DNA of 64,000 nt. It comes from Ruminococcoides sp052118065 (GTDB lineage: Bacteria > Bacillota > Clostridia > Oscillospirales > Acutalibacteraceae). The notes below the pieces were generated by a model, which saw nothing but the letters and a program-made list of their open reading frames with translations, had not been told where the DNA came from and did no database searches. Within the stretch, counting starts at the first letter, position 1, and each line of letters starts with the position of its first letter. The stretch spans positions 1-64,000 of the forward strand of contig JBQKHY010000009.1 of NCBI GenBank assembly GCA_052118065.1. Reading direction: 5' to 3'. Shown piece by piece: positions 17,034-25,910 of this stretch. The position numbers and the translations under genes are program-made.

Positions 17034-17245
17034 TAAATCACCTCCCCATCATCATCAAATTCAACTATCTCATAGTCACAATCGTAATCATCCTCATCAT
17101 AATCACCTGGATTATTCATATGTAGAATTGATGCTCCCTCTTCGGAACAACTACACAAATAGCAAGCATATTCTTCTGCTTCTGATTCTGTATTAAATAC
17201 ATCATCCTCATACTCACCGTTAAATAAAATTCTGAATGTTGACAT
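17033..17245 (-). CDS. Small very acidic protein
   Basis: A 70-residue product, MSTFRILFNGEYEDDVFNTE..., ending in a run of Asp and Glu. The opening FRILFNGEYEDDV and AEEYACYLCSCSEEG look like one beta-hairpin plus helix. The ATG at 17245 is preferred to a TTG two codons earlier because AAGGAGAA is well placed for it. It overlaps the zinc-ribbon gene by one base. Strongly acidic small proteins can mimic DNA, but there is no direct evidence for that here. It lies 42 nt downstream of the NERD gene on the same strand and is probably in the same operon. Confidence 0.65.
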   Translation of the reverse strand: MSTFRILFNGEYEDDVFNTESEAEEYACYLCSCSEEGASILHMNNPGDYDEDDYDCDYEIVEFDDDGEVI

Positions 17246-17287
17246 AAACAATTCTCCTTTTCTTTAAAATAATTTTAAAAACTATAA

Positions 17288-18337
17288 TTAGTAATGTTTT
17301 CTTCTTTTTGCAAAAACATAAGCCAATCCACTTGCTACAGTTAAACCTATAGCACTACTCACCAAAGCAATTTTGCTTTGAATATTATTACTCTTCGTAA
17401 CAACCTTACATTCAGTAAGAGGTCCCTCACTTAGTGGATTACTACTTTCAGGCTCATCAAGTAATAATGAAAGGCCTTCGGCAATTTCTCTCTTTATCTT
17501 ATCAAAATCCTCATTTGAAACATATGAGTTTCTGTTAGTTTGCATCTCACTTAAAATAGAATCTAAAGCATCTAATTGTTCTTTATTATAAGGAACGGCA
17601 TTAAAGAAACTATTAATATGTGAGTTAATCTTGTCAATACAACACCATTTTTCAGAATGATTTCTATCATTAATTTTGATAGTTTTTTTCTTTGGTGGAA
17701 CAAAAACGATATAACTATCCAAAAAAATTAAAATATCAAGATTTTTCTCTTGAAGTTTATTTTGTAAAGACTTTTGAAAAAGATTTCTCTTAATTTTCAT
17801 CTTTTCATAAAGAGGTACTATTCCATATGATTCACCACCAACAAACATACGACCATCATCAGTAATATTAACATCCTTTGAAACCTTCTTCACTTCCAAA
17901 ATGAAAATGCCTCTGTTTGTAATCACTACATCATCAATCTCTGTATTTTTGCTTTCATCTGACAGGTATATATTTCTATACACCTTTTTGTATGAACCTT
18001 TTATTGATTGTAAACATTCCTCTACTTTTTTCTCTGCGTATGCACCGGATGAACTTATACAATATTTTTGATTCACAACTTCTAAAGCCTTAACTGCTTT
18101 CTCAATAACATAATTTTCTGATAAACCCTTATCATTTGCCAATGAATTCATTTTGCTAATAATACTATGAATGTTTTCTTTTTTCGCTTGCTCCTCACCA
18201 AATAATAACTCAGCTACCTTTCCTATAAGTTTTGATAAATCCTCAACATAATCATTAAGCGATGAAGAATTCTTTAGAAGAACCCCATCGTTATTTATAT
18301 AGTCAAGGATTTCGTCAACTGTAAACGACTTGTTCAT
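17288..18337 (-). CDS. NERD-domain nuclease-like protein with C-terminal membrane anchor
   Basis: A 349-residue protein. After an all-helical N-terminus (1-105), residues about 107-230 form a NERD (nuclease-related) domain with the restriction-endonuclease-like core: AYAEKKVEE, then TEIDDVVITNRGIFILEVKK, which supplies the D...E-x-K metal site, and a glycine-rich GGESYG. Residues about 320-340 (IALVSSAIGLTVASGLAYVF) are a membrane helix followed by AKRRKHY. The ATG at 18337 has AAAGGTGG; the frame opens slightly earlier with GTG. A 48-residue gene lies directly upstream and two small acidic/zinc-ribbon genes downstream. Tail-anchored NERD proteins are candidates for membrane-located DNA defence; that role is inference. 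Confidence 0.85.
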   Translation of the reverse strand: MNKSFTVDEILDYINNDGVLLKNSSSLNDYVEDLSKLIGKVAELLFGEEQAKKENIHSIISKMNSLANDKGLSENYVIEKAVKALEVVNQKYCISSSGAYAEKKVEECLQSIKGSYKKVYRNIYLSDESKNTEIDDVVITNRGIFILEVKKVSKDVNITDDGRMFVGGESYGIVPLYEKMKIKRNLFQKSLQNKLQEKNLDILIFLDSYIVFVPPKKKTIKINDRNHSEKWCCIDKINSHINSFFNAVPYNKEQLDALDSILSEMQTNRNSYVSNEDFDKIKREIAEGLSLLLDEPESSNPLSEGPLTECKVVTKSNNIQSKIALVSSAIGLTVASGLAYVFAKRRKHY

Positions 18338-18355
18338 TAAAACCACCTTTCTTTT

Positions 18356-18502
18356 TTATTCGTTTTCTTCTGTCTGTACAGTTTCCAATTTTTCATCAGA
18401 ATATTCAAAACTAACTTTAATTCCAAGTTGTTTTGAAAGTTCCGGTTTTCTCTCTAATTCTTCCGAAAGTTGAATACACAATAATCTGAATTCTGGATTC
18501 AT
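18356..18502 (-). CDS. 48-residue protein upstream of the NERD gene
   Basis: Translation from the ATG at 18502 gives MNPEFRLLCIQLSEELERK followed by PELSKQLGIKVSFEYSDEKL and an acidic tail, 48 residues in all. GAAGGTGAAAGC precedes the ATG at good spacing. The stop lies 18 nt before the NERD start, and the NERD ribosome binding site is between them, so this is an operon partner. It is amphipathic and helical at the N-terminus with no membrane helix. It is too short for most gene finders. No family is recognised; an antitoxin-like or regulatory partner of the NERD protein is possible. Confidence 0.6.
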   Translation of the reverse strand: MNPEFRLLCIQLSEELERKPELSKQLGIKVSFEYSDEKLETVQTEENE

Positions 18503-18604
18503 GCTTTCACCTTCATTTCTTGACTATATTTTAACCCTAAAACAGTTATCAGTGAATAGCAGTTAATGCATTAACAGAGGACTAAATATTGCAGTTTTTG
18601 CATA

Positions 18605-18639
18605 GAAAAAGCACCTAACTCTGTAATAGAGCTAGGTGC
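18605..18639 (-). terminator. Terminator of the XRE gene
   Basis: On the minus strand GCACCTAGCTCT pairs with CAGAGTTAGGTGC (one G-T pair and a short loop), then TTTTTC. It starts 16 nt after the stop at 18655. Confidence 0.8.
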
Positions 18640-18654
18640 ATAACAAATCATTAA

Positions 18655-19170
18655 CTAAAGTCCAATTTTTTCTTTACTCTTATTGTATTTATCCATATTT
18701 ATTTTTCCATCTTTTATTTGTTTATCAACCCACAATTTAAGAGCCTCAACAGTAATTGAAATTTCATTTAGTTGCTTTTGAATGCGTACAAAATCATCAA
18801 TTTCCTCATCAGATATTTCACCATCAACTGCAATATCAACTAATCTATTTTTTGTATTCTCAATAGAATTTAGAGATGAAAGCATTTTTAGTACTATTTT
18901 TTGAAGTTCACCGGTTTCTATTTTAGGAATATACTTCTTTCCTATCTCACAAACATTAGTACAATAAAAATTATATAAGGTTGGATCATAATACAAATCA
19001 GCCATAGCACATACCTCGCTAGGTTTTATTTCACGTGAACCTGCCTCCATTCTTCTAATTGTATCAACAGATATACCTAAGCACTCAGAAGCATCATCTT
19101 GGGTATAATTAGCATCCATTCTTGATTTTTGAAATTTTTGTCCTTCTAATAAATATGGTCTTTCACTCAT
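18655..19170 (-). CDS. XRE-family transcriptional regulator
   Basis: A 171-residue protein with an N-terminal helix-turn-helix of the Cro/XRE type (about 10-65: FQKSRMDANYTQDDASECLGISVDTIRRMEAG). The C-terminal half is helical and acidic. Only two nucleotides separate it from the 60-residue gene upstream, so the pair is co-translated; GAGGGTGA inside that gene is its ribosome binding site. The DLYYDPTLYNFYC segment resembles the linker of small conjugative-element or phage regulators. It probably represses its own promoter and possibly the neighbouring cargo. Confidence 0.85.
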   Translation of the reverse strand: MSERPYLLEGQKFQKSRMDANYTQDDASECLGISVDTIRRMEAGSREIKPSEVCAMADLYYDPTLYNFYCTNVCEIGKKYIPKIETGELQKIVLKMLSSLNSIENTKNRLVDIAVDGEISDEEIDDFVRIQKQLNEISITVEALKLWVDKQIKDGKINMDKYNKSKEKIGL

Positions 19171-19172
19171 AA

Positions 19173-19355
19173 TTATTCACCCTCATTTTTACAATGTGAT
19201 AAGAACAAATTTAACAACTTATCACTATATTCTTTATCTTTTTCAGGATATGGAGATACATTGATAGGCTTAACGAATTTTTCATCTGAAAATATTTCTA
19301 TTAATTTATCAACAGATTCTTCAGATAATTCTATTTTATGATCAAATGTATCCAT
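19173..19355 (-). CDS. Small acidic protein paired with the XRE regulator
   Basis: A 60-residue protein (MDTFDHKIELSEESVDKLIE...), acidic and mostly helical, with no membrane segment. A good AGGAG lies before the ATG and only 2 nt separate its stop from the XRE start, so it is the first gene of a two-gene operon. No family is recognised. It may modulate the regulator or simply be a cargo protein. Confidence 0.65.
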   Translation of the reverse strand: MDTFDHKIELSEESVDKLIEIFSDEKFVKPINVSPYPEKDKEYSDKLLNLFLSHCKNEGE

Positions 19356-19509
19356 ATCTAGTCTCCTATAAATAATAATCTATTATAATAATATCAAATT
19401 ATGGTAAATATTCAATAGTAAATTGTGAATAAATTTAATTTAGCAATTTTATTCATAATAATTTATACTTCATATAAACTTAATAGTTCCACATTTTCAA
19501 ACACAAAGC

Positions 19510-19542
19510 GATAATCCCCACCATATAATGATGAGGATTATC
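19510..19542. terminator. Hairpin 3' of the interrupted surface-protein gene
   Basis: An 8-bp stem GATAATCC/GGATTATC with a 17-nt loop. T tracts are weak on either side. It is the only structure seen in the gap 19376-19581. Confidence 0.45.
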
Positions 19543-19581
19543 TTTAAGGAATTAATATGAATAGTAGAAATCTGTTTTATA

Positions 19582-21681
19582 CTACTTTGTTACAGTTGTT
19601 TTTGCTGATAATCATGAAGAATAGATATTATAATTTTTGCCGGAGAATTTTGTTGTTTTATAGGTACGGACTCTGACAAAATATTTTTTCTTAGCCTTTA
19701 ACTTAGTTATCTTTTTAGCAGAAACAGTATTCTTTACAGTAACGGTTTTTGCATTTTTGAAATTCTTAAATGTACTGTACTGAATTTGATAACCTGTAGT
19801 TTGAGTTTTCTGTAAATTTAGATTTACCCGAATTGCTTTTGATAAGCCCTTTACTGACTTAACAGAGGTTGACTTAGGTGCAATATTATAATAGAAAGTC
19901 TTTTCTCCACTATAATTACCTTTGAATTTAACCTTTACAGAATATCTGCCTACATTCTTTCTACCTCTAGAATATGTAACTGTATAATCGGTTTTATTCT
20001 TTAAAGTCTTTTTCTTACTGTCTTTTACTGTAACAGTAGGAGTTTGAGTTTTACCATCACTTGAATATTTTTCAACCAATACACCATTTGATGTACTTTC
20101 AACTCTGTTAAGCGTACCGTCAGCATTTTCACTTAAATTTGAAGTAATAACTGAGGACCACTTATAATAATCATTCTTTGAAATATTTGAAGAAGTTTTT
20201 CCTGATAATTTTACCTTATCAACTGCCGGTGCAGAAGAATTTTTCTCAACTGTTACAGTACATTGAGCAGTAACACCGTTAGTGGTTTTTGCAGTGATTA
20301 CTGCTGTACCCACACTATTACCGTAAACTTTACCTTCACTTGTAACAGAGGCTATCTTGTCATTGCTACTTGACCAACTGTAAGAATATGTTGCTAAAGC
20401 ATTACTTGTTGCTGAAAGTGAAAGGCTTTTCCCTACCTTTATAGTAGCAGAAGTTTGTGACAAATTAATTTCTGTTGGAAATTCCCAAGTAAATTTTTCT
20501 ACATAATAATTACTGTCAGTATCTTTTTCAATAGCAAGAATATCATCACCATAATTTAATAGTGCAAATACAGGGTACTCAGTATTGATTGTAGAAATAT
20601 GCTTATAGTTACTGTCAAATTCCATAAGCCTATTATCATTCATATAAATTACAGTAGTATTGTTCAGGTTGTTATGTACTGCTCTAGCACCTATGTTACT
20701 ATAAAATCCATCATCACCCTCATAACCTATTCTTGATAAGCTACCTAGTAATGGTAGGTTGTTAGGATTTTTTGTATCAAACTTGCTAGAGTCTAGAACA
20801 TTAACTGTTGAATTATATGATGAAGTCCAAGCTAGTGTACCCTCAGTCAACATAATTGCACTACTGTAATGATACTGAACATACTTTGCGTAAAGAATAT
20901 CTAGAATTTCATCACTTACGGTTATCTTATTATTTGTTACATTACCGAAAGCCAATGTTCTATAACCGCTTGAAGAACCCCATTGACTTTTTGCAGTTTT
21001 ATAACTTTCAAAATAGAAATTGCCGTTACTACTGTCAAAACCATAATATTCAAAACAATCATCTTCCATATCAGCAGAAGAAAGCTCCTTATAATCCTTT
21101 GATAATAAATGAATTGTATATTTCTTTTCACTTTTTAAACCGTCAAAAGTAGTTAGATAAATTCTACCTTTACTGTCAACACCTATTGATCTGATATAAG
21201 AATTATAATTATCAGCAACAAATTCTGTTACATTGTGAGTTGACTCTACCTTTTCGGTTTCTATATTCAATTCATCAACATAGTAAATTATAGGGTTAGG
21301 ATTTCCACCATCTCTATATACAACATAAAACTTTGAGTCAGTTGCAAAAACATCATAAACAGCCTTATCTTTGTAGTCTTTAATCTTTCTTACTGTATTG
21401 TTATTAACATCATAGAAATTTATACTTCTATTGTAATAACTGTTGTAGTAATAAAAACCACCCTTTTCCGGTGACTATATCTCCTTGAATTTTTCTTCAC
21501 TACTATCAAACAAAATAGCATCACTAGGCATTTTTACTGCACTGTTTTTAGTTACTGCTTTAGCTGAACCGGTTGTTTTTATAACACTGTTAAAAGTATC
21601 TGACAATGGCAAAACCATTGAAGTTACTGCCACTAAAAAAGCAACTAATACTGCAGAAAACTTTTTGACTTTCATTTTCAT
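19582..21681 (-). pseudogene. Secreted Ig-like surface protein, interrupted by two in-frame stops
   Basis: Read in one frame from 21681 to 19582 this is a single 700-codon gene. It begins with a signal peptide (MKMKVKKFSAVLVAFLVAV...) and continues through a beta-propeller-like region, a Big_2 Ig-like domain (about 415-490 of the joined product: SWSSSNDKIASVTSEGKV) and a fibronectin-like C-terminus rich in Lys and Val. A TAG at 21475-21477 follows FKEI, and coding-quality sequence resumes at once (SPEKGGFYYYNSYYN) with no internal start for 69 codons. A TGA at 19612-19614 follows NIYSS; the frame then reads LSAKTTVTK and stops, so the TGA sits where relatives have Trp. No frameshift is needed. 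I read this as a nonsense-mutated gene; the ORF between the stops (19615-21474) remains open. Confidence 0.75.
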
Positions 21682-21802
21682 TTCCCTTTCTTAAATAATT
21701 TCACATTATCATAATATCACATTAAATAATTATTTTTCTATTGCTTATAATTAGAAATTTTTATAATAATTTTTTGATACATAACGGATTTATTTTACAA
21801 AG

Positions 21803-21825
21803 AAAAAACCTCTCAAAATGAGAGG
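21803..21825 (-). terminator. Terminator of the lipoprotein cluster
   Basis: CCTCTC / GAGAGG stem with a 5-nt loop; on the minus strand it is followed by TTTTTT. It starts 26 nt after the stop at 21851. Confidence 0.8.
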
Positions 21826-21850
21826 CTTAATTTTGCTATCAATTCTATTT

Positions 21851-22234
21851 TTACTTTACAACTTCTTCAACTACTTTTGACAAAGCAGAATAATTTTCTG
21901 CTGAGATTTTATATACTAAATTTTTATTAGTATTAACTGTAATGTGATTTTCATTTGCAATAGTAAAGGTATATTCCACTTTACTGTCAATATATCCGTT
22001 AATTGAAAATCCACCATCATAATCATTACTGTCACTACTGCTTTCAGCATTTTTTAAAGATGAAATAACAGTATCTTTTTGGTTAGAATTTAGAGTATAT
22101 TCTTTTCCCTTATCAGTTACAATAGATAATTTATCTATCTTGTCAAAATCAACCTTGTCGGTAATTTTACTGCATCCACACATAACAGATATAATCATAA
22201 CTATCAGTAATATTAGTGTAATTGTTCTTTTCAT
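21851..22234 (-). CDS. Small lipoprotein
   Basis: A 127-residue product with a lipoprotein signal (hydrophobic MKRTITLILLIVMIISVMCGC, lipobox Cys at 21 or 19). The mature part is a small beta-rich domain: LSIVTDKGKEYTLN...KVEYTFTIANENHITVNTN. It lies 9 nt downstream of a zinc metalloprotease gene and is followed by a terminator, so it closes a three-gene cluster with a membrane protein. The surface location is clear; the function is unknown. Confidence 0.75.
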   Translation of the reverse strand: MKRTITLILLIVMIISVMCGCSKITDKVDFDKIDKLSIVTDKGKEYTLNSNQKDTVISSLKNAESSSDSNDYDGGFSINGYIDSKVEYTFTIANENHITVNTNKNLVYKISAENYSALSKVVEEVVK

Positions 22235-22243
22235 AAATTCACC

Positions 22244-22726
22244 TTATGGTGACTCAACACAATCAGCATATTGCTGAAGAATATAGTCACCGTAATAATC
22301 TGCTTCTATTTCTCTATCATCAACAGATTTTTCTACTCTATTTATCCATTGATAATAGTGCGTAATTTCATGAGATAATGTATAAATAAAACTTGCTAAT
22401 GCGTTATCCTTACCTATTTCGTTTAACAAATCTTCATAATCACCTGTAGAAATTTTAATATAAGGTTCTGTAAAATAATCATTAGGTTCAAAAAAGCTAC
22501 CTACTACATAGTCACCATCTTTAGTTTTTACATAGTCAGTTGCTTTTACATAGATAGGCAACATAATAGGAAATTTATAATTCTTTCTTAACCATTTAGC
22601 AAACTTTTTCAATGATTTTTTTACATCATCATTTACATTCTTTTCTATCCTTAAATATATTCCATTTGGAATATTAGCTTTTCCACTAAAATATTCTTGC
22701 CAATCTTCTGATAACCAAGGGTTCAA
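22244..22726 (-). CDS. HExxH zinc metalloprotease-like protein
   Basis: A 160-residue protein with the zinc-binding motif LSHEITHYYQW (HEITH at about 118-122) followed 20 residues later by EIEADYYGDY, whose Glu/Asp would supply the third zinc ligand, as in gluzincin-type peptidases. The start is a TTG: TAGGAG is correctly spaced for it, while the nearby ATG is out of frame and stops after two codons. No signal peptide is seen, so it is probably cytoplasmic or exported by another route. It sits between a lipoprotein and a four-helix membrane protein on one strand. The substrate is unknown; the length is short for a protease and it may be a minimal domain. Confidence 0.75.
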   Translation of the reverse strand: MNPWLSEDWQEYFSGKANIPNGIYLRIEKNVNDDVKKSLKKFAKWLRKNYKFPIMLPIYVKATDYVKTKDGDYVVGSFFEPNDYFTEPYIKISTGDYEDLLNEIGKDNALASFIYTLSHEITHYYQWINRVEKSVDDREIEADYYGDYILQQYADCVESP

Positions 22727-22750
22727 AGCATACTCCTAAATTAACTAATT

Positions 22751-23161
22751 TTAAACATTCAAATTTTTATGCCTATTATACATTTCAACTGCAATTTTAT
22801 ATAACTGATATACACACATAAAACCAACAACCAATATAAATGATGCAAGGTAAAAATACTTACCCAAAAGATATGTAAATGGGTCAGGTAGTTCATTTGT
22901 AACTTTTAGATAATACCACTCTGTATATGAATTATCTAAAAAGTATGCACCTAAAATAACTGCACAGGTCGGTACAACTCTCCATATATTAATTAATGAC
23001 TTTTGCTTTAAATCACAAGATACATTTGCATAAATCAAAAACAGTGGTGCTATCCATTGTAAATAAAGTGGTGAAAAATAATCGAAGAAAAACAATGGAA
23101 CAATAAACAATGCAAATGAAATAACATACATAAGTATATTTCTTAAAACTAACCTTTTCAT
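22751..23161 (-). CDS. Four-helix membrane protein
   Basis: A 136-residue hydrophobic protein with four predicted membrane helices (about 5-28, 33-45, 57-73, 95-122) separated by short loops. The start follows GAGGTGATT. It is the first gene of a cluster with the metalloprotease (24-nt gap) and the lipoprotein. No family is recognised. The association with a protease raises the possibility that it is its substrate or partner. Confidence 0.7.
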   Translation of the reverse strand: MKRLVLRNILMYVISFALFIVPLFFFDYFSPLYLQWIAPLFLIYANVSCDLKQKSLINIWRVVPTCAVILGAYFLDNSYTEWYYLKVTNELPDPFTYLLGKYFYLASFILVVGFMCVYQLYKIAVEMYNRHKNLNV

Positions 23162-23278
23162 ATAATCACCTCATATAATTCTATCATTATAATAAATAAA
23201 AATTTACCGTTTTCTACAAGATTATTATATGTTATTTATTAAACTTTAGCAAGAATTAATATTAACAAGAATAAACTA

Positions 23279-23310
23279 AGCTGACATTACATAAGTAATG
23301 TCAGCTTTTT
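23279..23310. terminator. Bidirectional terminator hairpin
   Basis: A perfect 12-bp stem AGCTGACATTAC / GTAATGTCAGCT with an ATAA loop. TTTTT follows on the plus side, TTAGTTTATT on the minus side. It is 7 nt from the stop of the gene at 23317. Confidence 0.75.
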
Positions 23311-23316
23311 GATTAA

Positions 23317-25695
23317 TTATTTAACTGTAATTTTGCACTTAGCATATTTTTTACTGCCATCTTTTGCAGTAGCGTAAATAAAACAAGTACCTTTTTTCTT
23401 TGCAGTTACTTTACCTTTGCTATTAACTGTAGCAATCTTAGATTTTGATGTTGTCCATTTTACTGACTTAACATTTGCATTCTTAGGATTTACAGTAGCT
23501 TTTAGGGTTACAGTTTTATGTTTAGCATTACCTTTTACTTTTAGGATAGCTGAATTTCTGTTTAATTTAACAGATGTTACAGGTTGCTTTACTGTTACCT
23601 TAATAGTTGCATATTTTTTACTGCCGTCAAGTGCCATTACTTTAATAGTTGCAGTACCTCTACCTTTTGCAGTAATTTTACCTTGTGAATTTACTATTGC
23701 TACCTTTGAGTTAGAAGTTGTCCACTTTAACTTTTTGTTAGTTGCATTAGTTGGACTAACCTTAACTTTAACAGTTGCACTTCTACCATTTAACAAAGTA
23801 ACTGATTTCTTATTAACTTCAACTTTAGTAACCTTCTTTACTGTTGGTTTTGTTGGATTAGTAGGTTCGGTTTTAGGATTTACCTTTACCTTAAATGTAT
23901 CTATATAGTCATAATGCTGTACAGTAACAGTTCTCTCACCTACTTTGGTAAGGTCATAATCTAAAGTGTAATTTTCAACTACTTTAGAAGTACCGTCCTT
24001 GTAATAAACAGTAACTTCAAGACCTGAAATATCTAAACCTTCACCTTCAGTATATTCTGTTTTATTAGGTAGCTTTGTTACTGCAATTCTATCAATATTA
24101 TTGACCTTTATTTTACAAGTTGTTATAACAGGTTCTTTATCATCAGGATTTTGTACTGAAATTGAAATTGTTGTATCACCAACACTTTTAGCAGTTACTT
24201 TACCGTCATTATCCACAGTTGCAACTTCCGGATTACTTGAAGTCCACTTAATCTCTGCTTCAGTTCTAACATTTTCAAATGTTGGAACTAAGTAAACAAA
24301 ATTGTCAACTGTAAGGTTAGCACTTCTTGTGTTGAGTTTTACATTAGTATTGTGAATTTCGTATGTAGAACCTTTTGATGTATCCCACTTACCGTCAGAA
24401 TGTAGATAGTACCAATTACCTTTGTATAAATAACCCGATGGGTCAACTGAAATTCTACTATTACTGTCAACAACATAAATCATATTGTCAAAGTTATCAA
24501 CACCATCCGGATAAAGGTCACACTCTCCTGCTTTGTATCTATCCAGATTAATACTAAAAGTTTGTAAGTTCTTGTTATAATTAGGGTCATAATCGTTACC
24601 TATTGGTCTTTTTTCAGAACCCTCAATACCGTTGGTAAATATAATATTATGTACATTCTCTGCAACATCAATGTAATAAACAACAGAATCATCATCTGTT
24701 TTAATAGAAGTAGGTCTCATTATGTAAGAATGTTGCTGGTCGTAACAAGCATCTTCACCACTCCACCAAAAAGCACAAGCAGTTGCATTGCTAAAATTAA
24801 ACCACTTTTCCGGCATCGCAAAGAAATATCTCTTTGACTTATTGTTTATAGGACCTGTATAAGTACCACCTAAACTTGTAACAAATTCAGATTTTCTCAT
24901 TTCAGGTGTTACTTCTTTATCATTCACATAAACTCTAACCTTTAGCTTTGCAGTTAAAACAATTTTTACTGTTGAATTAGGTTCTGTGATAGTTAATAAA
25001 GCATTTTCAGAACCGGGATCTTTCTCACCATAATAAACATAGCCAGGTTCCCATTGACCATTAGTAGTTACATAAAATTCATATGGTGTACCGTCTGTCT
25101 TAGGGTTTACGCCTTTTAATGTAATCTCATAAGAACCATCTTGGTTCTTTGTCATCTTGTTTATTTCATTATCTTTTTCCCAGTTTATACCGTTACAAAG
25201 ACCGGCTTCACCTGCAACATAATGAGTAGTTTCTGTCGGTACAACCTTGCCCGGTGCATCTACACCATCAACAAGTACTTTTACAAAGCCATCTGTAATT
25301 ACTTTACCGTCTTTGTTTCTGGTACCCTTTAGAGTTAAAATAACATCAACTGTTGAATTATCCATTGGTACGGAAAATTCAATATTTTGTGGGTCATTCT
25401 CACCAAGATTTGAACCGAAATTAACACTCCAATCATGGTCCTCTGTAACCTTGATTGAGTAACAGTCTGACTTAGAAACATTTGTATATGTTTTCTTGTA
25501 AGTACCATCCGACTGAACCACCATATCATCAGCTACAGTTGTTGGGTCCCATTTTGCACCTAAAAACGGTGCATCACCTACAACTGTATAAGTATGAGTC
25601 TTATCAATTGTAGTAGCTGATACTGATAGCCCACCAAAAATTGAACATACTATTAATAATGATAAAAATACACTAAAGAATTTATTTATTCTCAT
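23317..25695 (-). CDS. Secreted starch-binding-type protein with Ig-like domains
   Basis: A 792-residue secreted protein. The start at 25695 follows AGGAGGG; the longer frame has no support. Signal peptide about 1-28. Two X25-like (pullulanase-associated) domains follow at about 30-130 (TYTVVGDAPFLGAKWDP) and 135-240 (AGLCNGINWEKDNE). Next comes a module at about 255-430 with GGTYTGPINNKSKRYFFAMP and NATACAFWWSGEDAC. The C-terminal part holds a Big_2 domain (about 455-530), a Big_3 domain (about 540-605) and two more Big_2 domains (about 620-790, e.g. KWTTSNSKVAIVNSQGKITA). There is no dockerin or anchor. The 250-430 module and the C-terminal half recur in the gene at 59349-61548, so the two are paralogues. 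I infer starch adherence. Confidence 0.8.
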   Translation of the reverse strand: MRINKFFSVFLSLLIVCSIFGGLSVSATTIDKTHTYTVVGDAPFLGAKWDPTTVADDMVVQSDGTYKKTYTNVSKSDCYSIKVTEDHDWSVNFGSNLGENDPQNIEFSVPMDNSTVDVILTLKGTRNKDGKVITDGFVKVLVDGVDAPGKVVPTETTHYVAGEAGLCNGINWEKDNEINKMTKNQDGSYEITLKGVNPKTDGTPYEFYVTTNGQWEPGYVYYGEKDPGSENALLTITEPNSTVKIVLTAKLKVRVYVNDKEVTPEMRKSEFVTSLGGTYTGPINNKSKRYFFAMPEKWFNFSNATACAFWWSGEDACYDQQHSYIMRPTSIKTDDDSVVYYIDVAENVHNIIFTNGIEGSEKRPIGNDYDPNYNKNLQTFSINLDRYKAGECDLYPDGVDNFDNMIYVVDSNSRISVDPSGYLYKGNWYYLHSDGKWDTSKGSTYEIHNTNVKLNTRSANLTVDNFVYLVPTFENVRTEAEIKWTSSNPEVATVDNDGKVTAKSVGDTTISISVQNPDDKEPVITTCKIKVNNIDRIAVTKLPNKTEYTEGEGLDISGLEVTVYYKDGTSKVVENYTLDYDLTKVGERTVTVQHYDYIDTFKVKVNPKTEPTNPTKPTVKKVTKVEVNKKSVTLLNGRSATVKVKVSPTNATNKKLKWTTSNSKVAIVNSQGKITAKGRGTATIKVMALDGSKKYATIKVTVKQPVTSVKLNRNSAILKVKGNAKHKTVTLKATVNPKNANVKSVKWTTSKSKIATVNSKGKVTAKKKGTCFIYATAKDGSKKYAKCKITVK

Positions 25696-25724
25696 ATGTA
25701 GCCCTCCTACATTAATATAGTTAT

Positions 25725-25753
25725 ATTTTACCATAATATAAAAACTTGTTCAA
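25725..25753 (-). promoter_or_regulatory. Promoter of the starch-binding-type protein
   Basis: Minus strand TTGAAC (25748-25753), 17-nt spacer, TAAAAT (25725-25730), with TG one base before the -10 (extended -10). Confidence 0.75.
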
Positions 25754-25825
25754 GAATAATAATACACCAACATTCTTATAATGATTTATGCAATATGCTT
25801 AAACTTTTTGAACTATTTTTTAATA

Positions 25826-25866
25826 GTAAAAGAAAATCAGATGGCAATATAATCACCATCTGATTT
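25826..25866 (-). terminator. Terminator of the protease/starch-binding gene
   Basis: A perfect 11-bp stem AAATCAGATGG / CCATCTGATTT, then TTCTTTT on the minus strand, 45 nt after the stop at 25911. Confidence 0.75.
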
Positions 25867-25910
25867 CTTAATTGTATATATTCTGTTTTATATGAGGAAT
25901 ATAAAAAGTA

